Origin: Bradyrhizobium erythrophlei
GTDB lineage: Bacteria; Pseudomonadota; Alphaproteobacteria; Rhizobiales; Xanthobacteraceae
NCBI RefSeq assembly: GCF_900142985.1
Contig: NZ_LT670849.1
Span: 1,240,001 to 1,304,000, forward strand
DNA: 64,000 nt
Direction: 5' to 3'
The notes beneath the pieces are model-generated. The model ran no database searches, had not been told where the DNA came from, and worked only from the letters and a program-made list of their open reading frames with translations. Shown one piece after another: positions 16,034-24,850 of the stretch (the first letter of the stretch is position 1; the number at the start of each line of letters is the position of its first letter). The position numbers and the translations under genes were made by a program.

Positions 16034-17623
16034 CTAGAACGCGAGCACCTTGGCCTGCTTCACCTGCGGCAACGCCTTGATCTTGGTGAGCACGTCTTCC
16101 GGCACCGCGCCGTCAATCTCGACCAGCGCGATGGCATCGCCGCCCTGCTTGACGCGGCCAAGATGGAAGGTCGCAATGTTGATCCTGGCGTCGCCGAGCA
16201 GGCCGGCAAAATGGCCGATGAATCCCGGCTTGTCCTCGTTGGTGATATAGATCATCGACTTGCCGAATTCGGCGTCGACCCGGATGCCCTTGATGTCGAC
16301 CAGCCGTGGTTTGCCGTCGTGATAGACCGTGCCCGACACCGAGCGCTCCTGCCGCTCGGTGGCGACCTTCACGGTAATCAGGCTTTCGTAATCGCTTTGC
16401 GCGGTGCGGACGATTTCATCGACCGCCATGCCACGCTCCTTGGCGACGACTGGCGCCGAAACGACATTGATCGCGCCGAGCATCGGGCGCAACAGGCCGG
16501 CAAGCACGGCCGAGGTCAGCGCCTTGATCTTCATCTCGGCAACATGCCCCTCATAGGTGATTTCAACCTTGGCGATGCCGGTCTCGGTGAGCTGACCCGC
16601 AAACGAGCCGAGTTTTTCGGCGAGTTCGATGAACGGCTTCAGCTTGGGCGCCTCTTCCGCCGTGATCGACGGGAAATTCACGGCATTCGAGATCGCACCA
16701 TGCAACAGATAGTCGGACATCTGTTCGGCGATCTGCAGCGCGACGTTCTCCTGCGCTTCGGTGGTGGCAGCGCCGAGATGCGGGGTGCAGATCACGTTGG
16801 GATGGCCGAACAGCACGTTCGACGTCGCCGGCTCCTCGACGAAAACGTCGAAGGCCGCGCCCGCCACCTGCTTGGAATTCAGCGCATCGACCAGCGCCTG
16901 CTCGTCGACCAGACCGCCGCGGGCGCAGTTGATGATGCGCACACCCTTCTTGGTCTTCGCAAGGGCAGTCGCATCGATGATATTTTTCGTCTTGTCGGTC
17001 AGCGGCGTATGCAGCGTGATGAAGTCGGCACGCTTGAGCAGTTCGTCCAGATCGACCTTCTCCACGCCGATGTCCCTGGCGCGCTCGGGCGACAGGAACG
17101 GGTCGAACGCGATCACCTTCATGCGAAGCCCCAGCGCGCGGTCGGCAACGATGGAGCCGATATTGCCGCAACCGACCACACCCAGCGTCTTGCCGGTAAT
17201 TTCGACGCCCATGAAGCGGTTCTTTTCCCATTTTCCCGCTTGCGTCGACGCATCGGCCTGCGGAATTTCGCGCGCGAGCGCCAGCATCAGGGTGATCGCA
17301 TGTTCGGCGGTCGTGATCGAATTGCCGAACGGCGTATTCATCACGATGATACCCTTGGCGGTGGCCGCAGGAATTTCCACATTATCGACGCCGATGCCGG
17401 CACGCCCGATCACCTTCAGCTTTGAGGCCTTCTCGATGATCTTGGCGGTCGCCTTGGTGGCGGAGCGGATCGCAAGGCCGTCATAGTCGCCGATGATGGC
17501 GGCGAGCTTCTCCTTGTCCTTGCCGAGGTTGGGCTGGAAGTCGACCTCGACGCCGCGGTCCTTGAATATCTGCACCGCGGCCGGCGACAGCGCGTCGGAA
17601 ATGAGCACTTTCGGTTTTGTCAT
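16034..17623 (-). CDS. serA: D-3-phosphoglycerate dehydrogenase
   Basis: 529 residues, the long alphaproteobacterial form. It oxidises 3-phosphoglycerate to 3-phosphohydroxypyruvate with NAD, the first step of serine synthesis. Visible parts: substrate domain (MTKPKVLISDALSPAA), Rossmann motif GVVGCGNIGSIVADRA, INCARGGLVDEQAL with active-site Arg, CTPHLGAATTEAQENVA with catalytic His, an intervening domain, and a C-terminal ACT domain (GFIGHFAGLLGDARINIATF) that may sense serine. ATG 17623 fits the family start; upstream sequence in frame belongs to the intergenic repeat. It follows serC on the same strand. Confidence 0.96.
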   Translation of the reverse strand: MTKPKVLISDALSPAAVQIFKDRGVEVDFQPNLGKDKEKLAAIIGDYDGLAIRSATKATAKIIEKASKLKVIGRAGIGVDNVEIPAATAKGIIVMNTPFGNSITTAEHAITLMLALAREIPQADASTQAGKWEKNRFMGVEITGKTLGVVGCGNIGSIVADRALGLRMKVIAFDPFLSPERARDIGVEKVDLDELLKRADFITLHTPLTDKTKNIIDATALAKTKKGVRIINCARGGLVDEQALVDALNSKQVAGAAFDVFVEEPATSNVLFGHPNVICTPHLGAATTEAQENVALQIAEQMSDYLLHGAISNAVNFPSITAEEAPKLKPFIELAEKLGSFAGQLTETGIAKVEITYEGHVAEMKIKALTSAVLAGLLRPMLGAINVVSAPVVAKERGMAVDEIVRTAQSDYESLITVKVATERQERSVSGTVYHDGKPRLVDIKGIRVDAEFGKSMIYITNEDKPGFIGHFAGLLGDARINIATFHLGRVKQGGDAIALVEIDGAVPEDVLTKIKALPQVKQAKVLAF

Positions 17624-17654
17624 GGGTGTGACCTTCGAATATCGAGGATGCTTT

Positions 17655-17746
17655 CCCGGCCGAAGCGCCGCTTGGCGCGAAGAGCCGGGATCCATACTCT
17701 GAAACGGTGGTTATGGGTCCCGGCTCGCGCTACGCTTGGCCGGGAC
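17655..17746. repeat. Palindromic intergenic repeat between serC and serA
   Basis: Two hairpins, CCCGGC (17655-17660) with GCCGGG (17684-17689) and GTCCCGGC (17717-17724) with GCCGGGAC (17739-17746), flank a further inverted pair GGGATCCATA / TATGGGTCCC. The whole is a mirror-like module of about 92 bp. I recall near-identical sequences scattered between genes in Bradyrhizobium. In the serC-serA transcript it would fold strongly and could adjust the relative output of the two genes. Confidence 0.65.
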
Positions 17747-17762
17747 AACAGATGCAAGAGAA

Positions 17763-18935
17763 CTACGCCGCCTTGGCCAACTGCGCCCTGGTCTCGGCGA
17801 AAGCCCAGTCGATCCACTGGGTGAGCAACGCAACATCGCTCGCCTCGATCGTGGCGCCGCACCAGATGCGCAAACCCGCCGGCGCATCGCGATGGCCCGC
17901 AAAGTCGTAACCGGCGCCTTCCTTTTCGACCAGACCGACCATCTTCTTGATGAAGTCGATCTGCGCATCGGTCGAAAGCGAAGCAACCGCGGGATCGGTC
18001 ACCTTCATGCACACCGAGGTGTTGGAGCGGATGGCGGGTGTCGCGGCGAGGAAATCGATCCAGGGCGTCTTCGCCTGCCAATCCTCGAGCACCTTGAGAT
18101 TCTTGTCCGCGCGCGCCATCAGCGCCTTGAGACCGCCGACCGATTTGCCCCAGTTCAATGCATCGAGATAGTCCTCAACGCACAGCATCGACGGCGTATT
18201 GATGGTCTCGCCGACAAAGATGCCTTCGTTGAGCTTGCCACCCTTGGTCATGCGGAAGATCTTCGGCAACGGCCACGCCGGCTTGTAGGTCTCGAGCCGT
18301 TCGACGGCGCGGGGCGAAAGCACCAGCATGCCATGGCCGGCCTCGCCGCCCAGCGCCTTCTGCCAGGAGAACGTCACGACATCGAGCTTGGGCCAGTCGA
18401 GCGGCTGCGCAAACGCCGCCGATGTGGCGTCGCAGATCGTAAGACCCTCGCGCCTGGCGCTGATCCAGTCGGCGTTGGGCACGCGCACGCCCGAGGTCGT
18501 GCCGTTCCAGGTGAAGATGATGTCGGAGGCCGGGTCGACCTTGGAAAGATCGGGAATATCGCCGTAGCCCACGGCAAGCTTGGTCACGTCTTTCAGCTTC
18601 AGTTGGTTGAGGATGTCGCTGGTCCAGCCCTCACCGAAGGATTCCCAGGAAAGCGCGGTGACAGGCCGCGCGCCGAGCAGCGACCACAGCGCCATTTCGA
18701 CCGCGCCAGTGTCGGAAGCCGGCACGATGCCGATCCGGTAATCGGCAGGCACCCCAAGCACATCGCGCGTCAGGTCGATCGCGCGCTTGAGCTTCTCCTT
18801 GCCGATTTTCGCACGATGCGAACGGCCGAGAGCGGCGTCTTTCAGATTTTGCGGGGTCCAGCCGGGGCGCTTGGCGCAAGGGCCGGAAGAAAAATGCGGC
18901 ACGAGTGGCCGCGAAGCGGGCTTCGCTACAGTCAT
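17763..18935 (-). CDS. serC: Phosphoserine aminotransferase
   Basis: 390 residues of the alphaproteobacterial SerC type. It transaminates 3-phosphohydroxypyruvate with glutamate to give phosphoserine, and can also serve pyridoxal phosphate synthesis. Signature parts: [14 protein letters not shown] at the N-terminus, [30 protein letters not shown] and [15 protein letters not shown], which carries the PLP lysine. The ribosome site GGAAGG lies close before ATG 18935 and inside a small hairpin. It is the first gene of a serC-serA unit; the usual partner serB is not in the window. Confidence 0.96.
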   Translation of the reverse strand: MTVAKPASRPLVPHFSSGPCAKRPGWTPQNLKDAALGRSHRAKIGKEKLKRAIDLTRDVLGVPADYRIGIVPASDTGAVEMALWSLLGARPVTALSWESFGEGWTSDILNQLKLKDVTKLAVGYGDIPDLSKVDPASDIIFTWNGTTSGVRVPNADWISARREGLTICDATSAAFAQPLDWPKLDVVTFSWQKALGGEAGHGMLVLSPRAVERLETYKPAWPLPKIFRMTKGGKLNEGIFVGETINTPSMLCVEDYLDALNWGKSVGGLKALMARADKNLKVLEDWQAKTPWIDFLAATPAIRSNTSVCMKVTDPAVASLSTDAQIDFIKKMVGLVEKEGAGYDFAGHRDAPAGLRIWCGATIEASDVALLTQWIDWAFAETRAQLAKAA

Positions 18936-19020
18936 GATCTACCCTTCCAGATAGCAAGCCTCCCGTTGGGGGGAGGTGTCCCGCCGTCGTGGATAGGGGA
19001 ATCGCCCCAAATCGTCAAGA
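18936..19020 (-). promoter_or_regulatory. Structured serC leader, candidate serC RNA motif
   Basis: On the minus strand the leader holds hairpin CCTCCC / GGGAGG (18959-18976, loop CCCAAC), then CTATC / GGTAG (18939-18954, with a G-U pair), which includes the GGAAGG ribosome site. A conserved leader called the serC motif is known upstream of serC-serA operons in Alphaproteobacteria, and position and two-hairpin shape fit it. The match to that family is from memory and needs a covariance search. Confidence 0.5.
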
Positions 19021-19047
19021 AACTTCGAGCCAGATTCCGAAGTTCGT
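19021..19047. repeat. Degenerate half of composite-element module A
   Basis: CCAG followed by ATTCCGAAGTTCGT (19030-19047) matches the left arm of module A with a short internal deletion. AACTTCG (19021-19027) and CGAAGTT (19038-19044) still form a 7-bp hairpin. It sits just after the small gene ending at 19055 and about 90 nt upstream of serC. Confidence 0.45.
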
Positions 19048-19054
19048 GCGCTAC

Positions 19055-19264
19055 TCAGTGTGGCGCAGGAACTTTAACGGGCGGCGCGGGCTCCGTGTCC
19101 GCAGGCTCGGGCTCGGCGGCCGGCTGCAGCTGCGCGTTGAGCAATTCTGCTGCATCGGTCACGAGTTGCGCGGCGCGGCGGCGGCTTCCAACTTTCAGAA
19201 TGCTCTGCTCATCGGCCTGCACGACATAGTCGTCACCGATCCGGACAATGGAATAGCTCTTCAT
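19055..19264 (-). CDS. Small conserved hypothetical protein
   Basis: 69 residues. MKSYSIVRIGDDYVVQADEQSILKVGSRRRA forms a compact beta-rich start, then a helix RRAAQLVTDAAELLNAQ and a proline/glutamate-rich tail (PAAEPEPADTEPAPPV). GGGGATG before ATG 19264 can act as ribosome site; the frame is open upstream to 19414 but that part looks non-coding. The first half resembles small proteins I have seen in Bradyrhizobium relatives, function unknown. It is upstream of and co-oriented with serC. Confidence 0.65.
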   Translation of the reverse strand: MKSYSIVRIGDDYVVQADEQSILKVGSRRRAAQLVTDAAELLNAQLQPAAEPEPADTEPAPPVKVPAPH

Positions 19265-19494
19265 CTGACATCCCCAAGTTAGCGTGCGCCGGACAGACGC
19301 CAACTGACACGGATCGTTCCCCGGCAAAATTCCTGATGACGGGATTAGTTTATCGCGCGTTAAGGGGAAAGAACGGCGAAACGTGTTTTGCAGCATCCGC
19401 AAAGGTGCGTTCATGCTGGGGTCGAAACTGCGGCAAAAGATAAGCGCGATTCCGGCGCGGTAATCAGCGCCGAGCCGTCAGATTTCTACCGGCT

Positions 19495-20312
19495 TCAGAA
19501 TTTGTAGCCGAGACCGGCGCGCACGGTGTTGATGTTGGTGTCGACCGTAGTTGCCAAACGGACATATTCCCACTCAGCGCGCATGAAAAGCCCAGCATAG
19601 AGGTTGATATCGATGCCGAGGCCCATGGCGTAGCCGAAGACGAAATGGCCATTGGCATTGTCGGGCAAGCTTTGCGTTAGCCTAAGGTTTGGCAGAGTAG
19701 GCGGCGGGGTGCCTACGAAATTTTCGGTGATGTCGACGGAAGCGACACGGTCGATATTGGCCTGCCCCAGGCCTACCCCGCGAACGCATAAGGCAAGAAG
19801 CTGCTGAAAGCGTAGCCGGCGCGGACACGGAGTGAGCCGAAATCCGTCACGTTCATCGACGAGCTCGATGACGCCGTGGCCGTCGAAAAATAGTTGGTGG
19901 GGAAGTTGAATGACCGTGTCTGCGAGCCACTCGACGACCCCAGGAGATTGCCGTGGGCATAACTCAGCTCGACGCCGACCAGTACGTCAGTCCACTGAAG
20001 ATTATAGCCCAGATAGCCGCCGAAGGCGCTGTTGCGCGCATGAGAGGTGCCATTCAGCGGCCATTGGGAAATATTGAACTGCTGTTGCAGGTCGACATTG
20101 TTCAACAGCTTGGCGAGCAGGTCCTGACTCGAATTGGTGAAGTCCATGTCGGCGACGCCGTAGGCTGCCTGGCCGCCGATATAAAAACCCGCCCAGTTGA
20201 CCGTCGGCGCTGGCGACGATGAGAGACTTCCACGAAGGAAGTCCGGCATGTCGGCCGCCTGTGCGTGCGCCGCCATTCCGAACATCGCGATCGCCAACAG
20301 CGCTCTACGCAT
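19495..20312 (-). pseudogene. Frameshifted outer-membrane beta-barrel protein (Omp25/OmpW-like)
   Basis: The first 179 codons give a signal peptide (MRRALLAIAMFGMAAHAQA), then NWAGFYIGGQAAYG and barrel strands up to FSSFLPYAFAG, where TAG (19773-19775) stops the frame. One base later the reading continues in another frame as VGLGQANIDRVASVDITE and ends VRAGLGYKF at 19495, the standard C-terminal barrel strand ending in Phe. Adding one base in the CCCC run 19776-19779 joins the two halves into one protein of about 271 residues. So this is either a decayed gene or a homopolymer sequencing error. It resembles the Bradyrhizobium family of small porin-like barrels. Confidence 0.85.
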
Positions 20313-20468
20313 CGAACCACTCCCATTCGCACCTGAACTCTGGCTCGATCATCGCTCGTTAACCTTAATCAATCGTTGTCGCGCCGGCTTTCTCTGCGTG
20401 ATCTTCCGCAAAAAGCGAGATCAACTTTGCGCTGACGCCTCCCCCTCAGGTCGCGATCGTGCATTCGG

Positions 20469-20503
20469 GAAAAACAAAACGGCGCGGGAAACATCCCGCG
20501 CCG
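20469..20503 (-). terminator. Intrinsic terminator of the outer-membrane protein gene
   Basis: On the minus strand CGGCGCGGGA, loop TGTT and TCCCGCGCCG form a perfect 10-bp stem (20480-20503), followed by TTTTGTTTTT. It lies 30 nt after the stop codon of the barrel gene at 20533. Confidence 0.92.
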
Positions 20504-20532
20504 TTAAGAAGAGTTAACTGAGTTCAGTTCGA

Positions 20533-21366
20533 TCAGCCCTTGGTGACGAGCGGCGGCACATAGGCCGGCGGGCTGTCGAGGTTCCAGCGCACGCCGAGCT
20601 TCACGTCATGCGAGGTGATGTTGTGGAACTGGAAGACGTGGCCGCCGACGGAGTTGTCAAACGCGCTGTCGACGCCGGTGGTGCCGTTGCCAAGATTGAC
20701 GTAGCTGTAGCCGAGTTCGACCGCCATGTTCGGGTTGACCTTGTAGGCGAGACCGGCGTGCAGCGCCCAGGCGAAGTTCCACTGCGAACCGTTCGCGGCC
20801 GTGACCAGGCTCGGAGTCGCGCCAGCGCCGCTGTTGTTGATGCCCGTGTCGGTGAAGTTCGAGATCGCCACGCGCGCAGTACCGATGCCGGCGCCAACGT
20901 AAGGCGTGATGCACCACCAGGTGCCGAGGTCGGCATAGGCGTTGGCGAGGAACAGCCATTCGGACTTGCTGGCATTGTAGGTGTCGGCGCCGAAGCCGCC
21001 GGGGAAGCCGATCAGATCGAGCCCGTGGAAGTTGGTGCTGCCACGATACTCGCCGGTCACGTCGACGCGGAACCAGTGATTGAACTGATAGCCGGCACCG
21101 ATCTGATAGATGCCGCCGGTATCAAAGCCGGTCTTTTCCTGGAACGAGGTCAGGCCGGTATAGAGCGCGGCGTTGGTGTTTCGGATGTTGTCGACGCGCT
21201 GGTTGCTGAAGCCGATATCGCCGCGCAGATACCATCCGCCGAAATCGGCGGCAGGGGGCGGGCCATAGGACATCGGCGGGGGCGCGATGGCCATATCCGC
21301 GGCGAACGCCATCGATGACAATAAAGATGCCGCGCCGGCGACAACGAAAATTTTCACACTACGCAT
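20533..21366 (-). CDS. Outer-membrane beta-barrel protein (Omp31/Omp25-like)
   Basis: 277 residues. The signal peptide MRSVKIFVVAGAASLLSSMAFAADMA is followed by a proline-rich linker and GWYLRGDIGFSNQRVDNI, the first barrel strand. Alternating aromatic strands follow, for example HWFRVDVTGEYRGST, TPYVGAGIGTARVAI and VELGYSYVNLGNG; a late strand reads HDVKLGVRWNLD. It should form a small outer-membrane porin or structural barrel. AGGAC before ATG 21366 supports this start rather than 21417. A strong terminator follows, and a near-perfect palindrome lies 75 bp upstream. It is a homologous type to the broken gene next to it. Confidence 0.87.
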   Translation of the reverse strand: MRSVKIFVVAGAASLLSSMAFAADMAIAPPPMSYGPPPAADFGGWYLRGDIGFSNQRVDNIRNTNAALYTGLTSFQEKTGFDTGGIYQIGAGYQFNHWFRVDVTGEYRGSTNFHGLDLIGFPGGFGADTYNASKSEWLFLANAYADLGTWWCITPYVGAGIGTARVAISNFTDTGINNSGAGATPSLVTAANGSQWNFAWALHAGLAYKVNPNMAVELGYSYVNLGNGTTGVDSAFDNSVGGHVFQFHNITSHDVKLGVRWNLDSPPAYVPPLVTKG

Positions 21367-21440
21367 TGGTTTCGTCCTTTTGGCCGGTGAGGCAGACGGC
21401 CCCACATCAAAACTCACGTCGGGACGATGGCACTAAATGT

Positions 21441-21455
21441 TTAAGCGCCGCTTAA
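21441..21455. promoter_or_regulatory. Palindrome upstream of the outer-membrane protein gene
   Basis: TTAAGCG C CGCTTAA is a perfect 7+1+7 palindrome, 74 bp upstream of ATG 21366 in an AT-rich stretch (TTTTTAAGG nearby). Its symmetry and position suit an operator for a dimeric regulator or a promoter-proximal element. No regulator can be assigned from the window. Confidence 0.4.
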
Positions 21456-21582
21456 CCCTAATTTTTAAGGTTGATTTTTCGCGAACAAAATTGTCGCCGA
21501 AAGTTTCTCTGCCCCAAAACAGGCGATGGCGGCCACAATCACTAACGAATGCTTGCTGCGTTCCGCGCGCGTGAGCGAAATG

Positions 21583-22836
21583 TTAACGCGTATTTTGCTT
21601 CATCTTCGGCAGGAACACCGCGAGCAATCCGATCGCCGGCAGAAACGAACAGACCTGATAGACGAAGGTGATGCTGGTGTGGTCGGCAAGCTTGCCGAGC
21701 GCAGCCGCGCCGAGGCCGCCGACGCCAAACGCGACGCCAAAGAACACGCCGGAGATCATGCCGAACCGGTGCGGCACCAGTTCCTGCGCGAACACGATGA
21801 TCGACGAGGTGGTCGAGGAAATGATGAGGCCGATGAAAACGGTCAACACCGCACTCGCCTCAAGCCCGGCGTAAGGCAGCGCCAGCGTGAACGGCAACGC
21901 GCCGACGATCGAGAACCAGATCACGATCTTGCGGCCGAAACGATCCCCTAACGGACCACCAAAGAACGCGCCGACCGCGTTAGCAGCCAGGAAGACGAAG
22001 AGATAGAGCTGCGCGGCTTGCGTCGAGACGCCGAAACGGTCGATCAGATAGAAGATGTAGTAGCTCGACAGGCTCGAGACGTAGAGCTGCTTCGACAGCA
22101 GCAACACGACCAGAACCAGGATCGCAATCGTGACGCCGCGCGAGCTCGGCGCATCAGGATGGCGCTCGGCGACTGAGGTCTTCTTCGCCCTGATCTGCGG
22201 GCGGTACCATTGGCCGATACGCCACAACACGACGATCGCGAGAAAGGCGATCGTCGAGAACCAGGCGATCGAGGGCTGGCCGAACGGAACGACGATCAAC
22301 GCCGCAAGCACCGGCCCCATCGCGGTGCCGAAGCTGCCGCCGAGCTGAAACACCGATTGCGCAAATCCATACCGGCCGCCGGAAGCGAGCCGCGCAATGC
22401 GCGCCGACTCCGGATGGAACACCGCGGAGCCGAGACCGATCAGCGCGGCCGCGATCAGGATCACCGTGTACCGGTGCGCGACGCTGAGCAGCAACAGGCC
22501 AAAGAAGGTCGAGGACATGCCGATCGCAAGCGAGAACGGCTGCGCCTTCTTGTCGGTGAAATGACCGACCAGCGGCTGCAGCAGCGAGGCCGTGAACTGG
22601 AACGCCAGCGTGATCAGTCCGATCTGCGCGAAATCCAGCGCGTAGTTGTCCTTCAGGATCGGATACACGGATGCGATCAGGGACTGCATGGTGTCGTTGA
22701 GGAAGTGCGAGAAGCTGATGCCGGCGAGAACGACATAAGCGGGCCCCGCGACGCTCGCCTGCAGCGCAGGCGAAGCGGCGTCGACGATTACCGGCTCGGT
22801 CAGGGTTTCCTCGGAGACGACAACAGGCTTGTTCAA
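21583..22836 (-). CDS. fsr: MFS transporter, fosmidomycin-resistance type
   Basis: 417 residues with about twelve membrane segments. LAGISFSHFLNDTMQSLIASVYPILKD and GLGSAVFHPESARIARLASGGR are characteristic of the Fsr group (E. coli fosmidomycin resistance protein). QSVFQLGGSFGTAMGPVLAAL and GDRFGRK are MFS motifs. The N-terminal 28 residues are polar and cytoplasmic. The family exports fosmidomycin and probably other small molecules by proton antiport. It stands alone; the palindrome CGACGGCACCGTCG (22885-22898), about 50 bp upstream, might be an operator. Confidence 0.85.
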   Translation of the reverse strand: MNKPVVVSEETLTEPVIVDAASPALQASVAGPAYVVLAGISFSHFLNDTMQSLIASVYPILKDNYALDFAQIGLITLAFQFTASLLQPLVGHFTDKKAQPFSLAIGMSSTFFGLLLLSVAHRYTVILIAAALIGLGSAVFHPESARIARLASGGRYGFAQSVFQLGGSFGTAMGPVLAALIVVPFGQPSIAWFSTIAFLAIVVLWRIGQWYRPQIRAKKTSVAERHPDAPSSRGVTIAILVLVVLLLSKQLYVSSLSSYYIFYLIDRFGVSTQAAQLYLFVFLAANAVGAFFGGPLGDRFGRKIVIWFSIVGALPFTLALPYAGLEASAVLTVFIGLIISSTTSSIIVFAQELVPHRFGMISGVFFGVAFGVGGLGAAALGKLADHTSITFVYQVCSFLPAIGLLAVFLPKMKQNTR

Positions 22837-23023
22837 CGACTCATTCCCGGAGACATCAATGCGGCGTGTACTGCGCAGTTCCTACGACGGCACCGTCGCA
22901 TGCACCACCGCCATTAGAAAATGGCTGCGATGCACGTGGAGAATTCTGAATGAGACACTAGCGCATCACGCCGAAAAACCGACGTGCTGCGCAGCGTCCG
23001 GGGAACGCTTTGACTGCGAGGCG

Positions 23024-24367
23024 TTACGCCGCGGCTTGGCCGAGCGCGGAAACGATGTGATCGACCACTTCCTCGACCAGCCGGCGATCATCGCCCTCGC
23101 CCATCACGCGGATCACGGGCTCGGTGCCCGATGAACGCACCAGGAGCCGGCCGTGGCCGTTGAGGCGCTTCTCGCCGGCGTCGATCGCGGATTTGACGTC
23201 GGCATTGTCGAGCGGCTTGCCGGAACGGTAGCGCACGTTCTTGAGAATCTGCGGCAGCGGATCGAAACGGCGGCAGACTTCCGACACCGGCCGGCGAAGT
23301 TTTTGCACCACCGCCAGCACCTGAAGCGCCGCGACGAAGCCGTCGCCGGTCGTGGCGTAATCCGACAGGATGATATGGCCGGAGGGTTCGCCGCCGAGAT
23401 TGTAGCCGCCGGCCAGCATCCGCTCGAGCACATAGCGATCGCCGACAGGCGTACGGAGGAGTTCGATGCCCTGCTCATTCAGGAAACGTTCGAGGCCGAG
23501 ATTCGACATCACGGTGGCGACGATGCCGGGCTTGGCAAGCCGCCCGTCTTCCTTCCAGCTCTGCGCGATCACGGCGAGCAGCTGGTCGCCGTCGACCAGA
23601 TGGCCGCGCTCGTCGACCAGGATCACGCGATCGGCGTCGCCGTCGAGCGCGATGCCGATATCGGCGCGCAGCTCGCGCACCTTGCGGCTCAGTGCTTCCG
23701 GCGCGGTCGAACCGCATTCCTTGTTGATGTTGAAGCCGTCGGGTTCGACGCCGATTGAAATAACGTCGGCGCCGAGCTCCCACAGCGCTTCCGGCACCAC
23801 CTTGTAGGCCGCGCCGTTGGCGCAATCGACCACGACGCGCAGGCCTTCGAGCGAGAGTTCGCGCGGCAGTGTGCGCTTGGCGAATTCGATGTAGCGGTCA
23901 TGCACGCCGTCGATGCGGCGGGCGCGCCCGAGGCTTGCGCTCTGCGCCAGGCGGCGGTCGAGCGATTCATCGAGCAACTGCTCGATCTGTTTCTCGACGT
24001 CGTCGGACAGTTTGAAGCCCTGCGGGCCAAACAGCTTGATACCGTTGTCTTCGAACAGGTTGTGGGATGCCGAAATCATCACGCCGAGATCGGCGCGCAT
24101 CGACTTGGTGAGCATCGCGACCGCCGGCGTCGGCATCGGGCCGAGCAGGAGGACGTCCATGCCGACCGAGGTGAAGCCGGCGACCAGAGCGGTTTCGATC
24201 ATGTAGCCGGAAAGCCGGGTGTCCTTGCCGATGACGACGCGATGGCGGTGCTCGCCGCGCTGAAACACCAGCCCGGCCGCCTGCCCTACCTTGAGCGCAA
24301 GCTCAGGCGTGATCAGGCCATTGGCGAGCCCGCGAATCCCGTCCGTCCCGAAATATTTACGGCTCAT
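23024..24367 (-). CDS. glmM: Phosphoglucosamine mutase
   Basis: 447 residues, standard length. It converts glucosamine-6-phosphate to glucosamine-1-phosphate for peptidoglycan and lipopolysaccharide precursors. [13 protein letters not shown] is the family start, MISASHN carries the phosphorylated Ser101, DGDADR is the metal-binding loop, GGEPSGHII the sugar loop, and [15 protein letters not shown] the phosphate loop. In many Alphaproteobacteria it follows ftsH and folP; neither is visible here. The 190 bp up to the fsr gene contain no further gene. Confidence 0.97.
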   Translation of the reverse strand: MSRKYFGTDGIRGLANGLITPELALKVGQAAGLVFQRGEHRHRVVIGKDTRLSGYMIETALVAGFTSVGMDVLLLGPMPTPAVAMLTKSMRADLGVMISASHNLFEDNGIKLFGPQGFKLSDDVEKQIEQLLDESLDRRLAQSASLGRARRIDGVHDRYIEFAKRTLPRELSLEGLRVVVDCANGAAYKVVPEALWELGADVISIGVEPDGFNINKECGSTAPEALSRKVRELRADIGIALDGDADRVILVDERGHLVDGDQLLAVIAQSWKEDGRLAKPGIVATVMSNLGLERFLNEQGIELLRTPVGDRYVLERMLAGGYNLGGEPSGHIILSDYATTGDGFVAALQVLAVVQKLRRPVSEVCRRFDPLPQILKNVRYRSGKPLDNADVKSAIDAGEKRLNGHGRLLVRSSGTEPVIRVMGEGDDRRLVEEVVDHIVSALGQAAA

Positions 24368-24576
24368 GCAACCCCCAGCGTCGCCCGCACCTTACTCAAG
24401 GCCATTTGCCGAGTGCCGGGCGTCAGCCCCATGCTAACGTGGGTGCCTTATAATGCCTCGCCCGCTAAAATGAGTTCAAAAAATATGATGAATGATTTCC
24501 GGCCCGGTTCCCAGCCCCGAACTTAAGTCATTGAAAACACAAAATATTACCTTGCGACGGCAAACGGGACAAGCTT

Positions 24577-24771
<195 letters not shown>

Positions 24772-24850
24772 TTATCTTGCGCTCGCGCCTCCCATGGTAG
24801 ATGACAGGCGAAACGGCAAATACAATACAGGCTGGGGCCGGAATACGTCC

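Noticed and set aside
15887..17425. 512-codon + strand frame antisense to serA
   Set aside because: Mirror of a strongly conserved gene; no domain or start signal.
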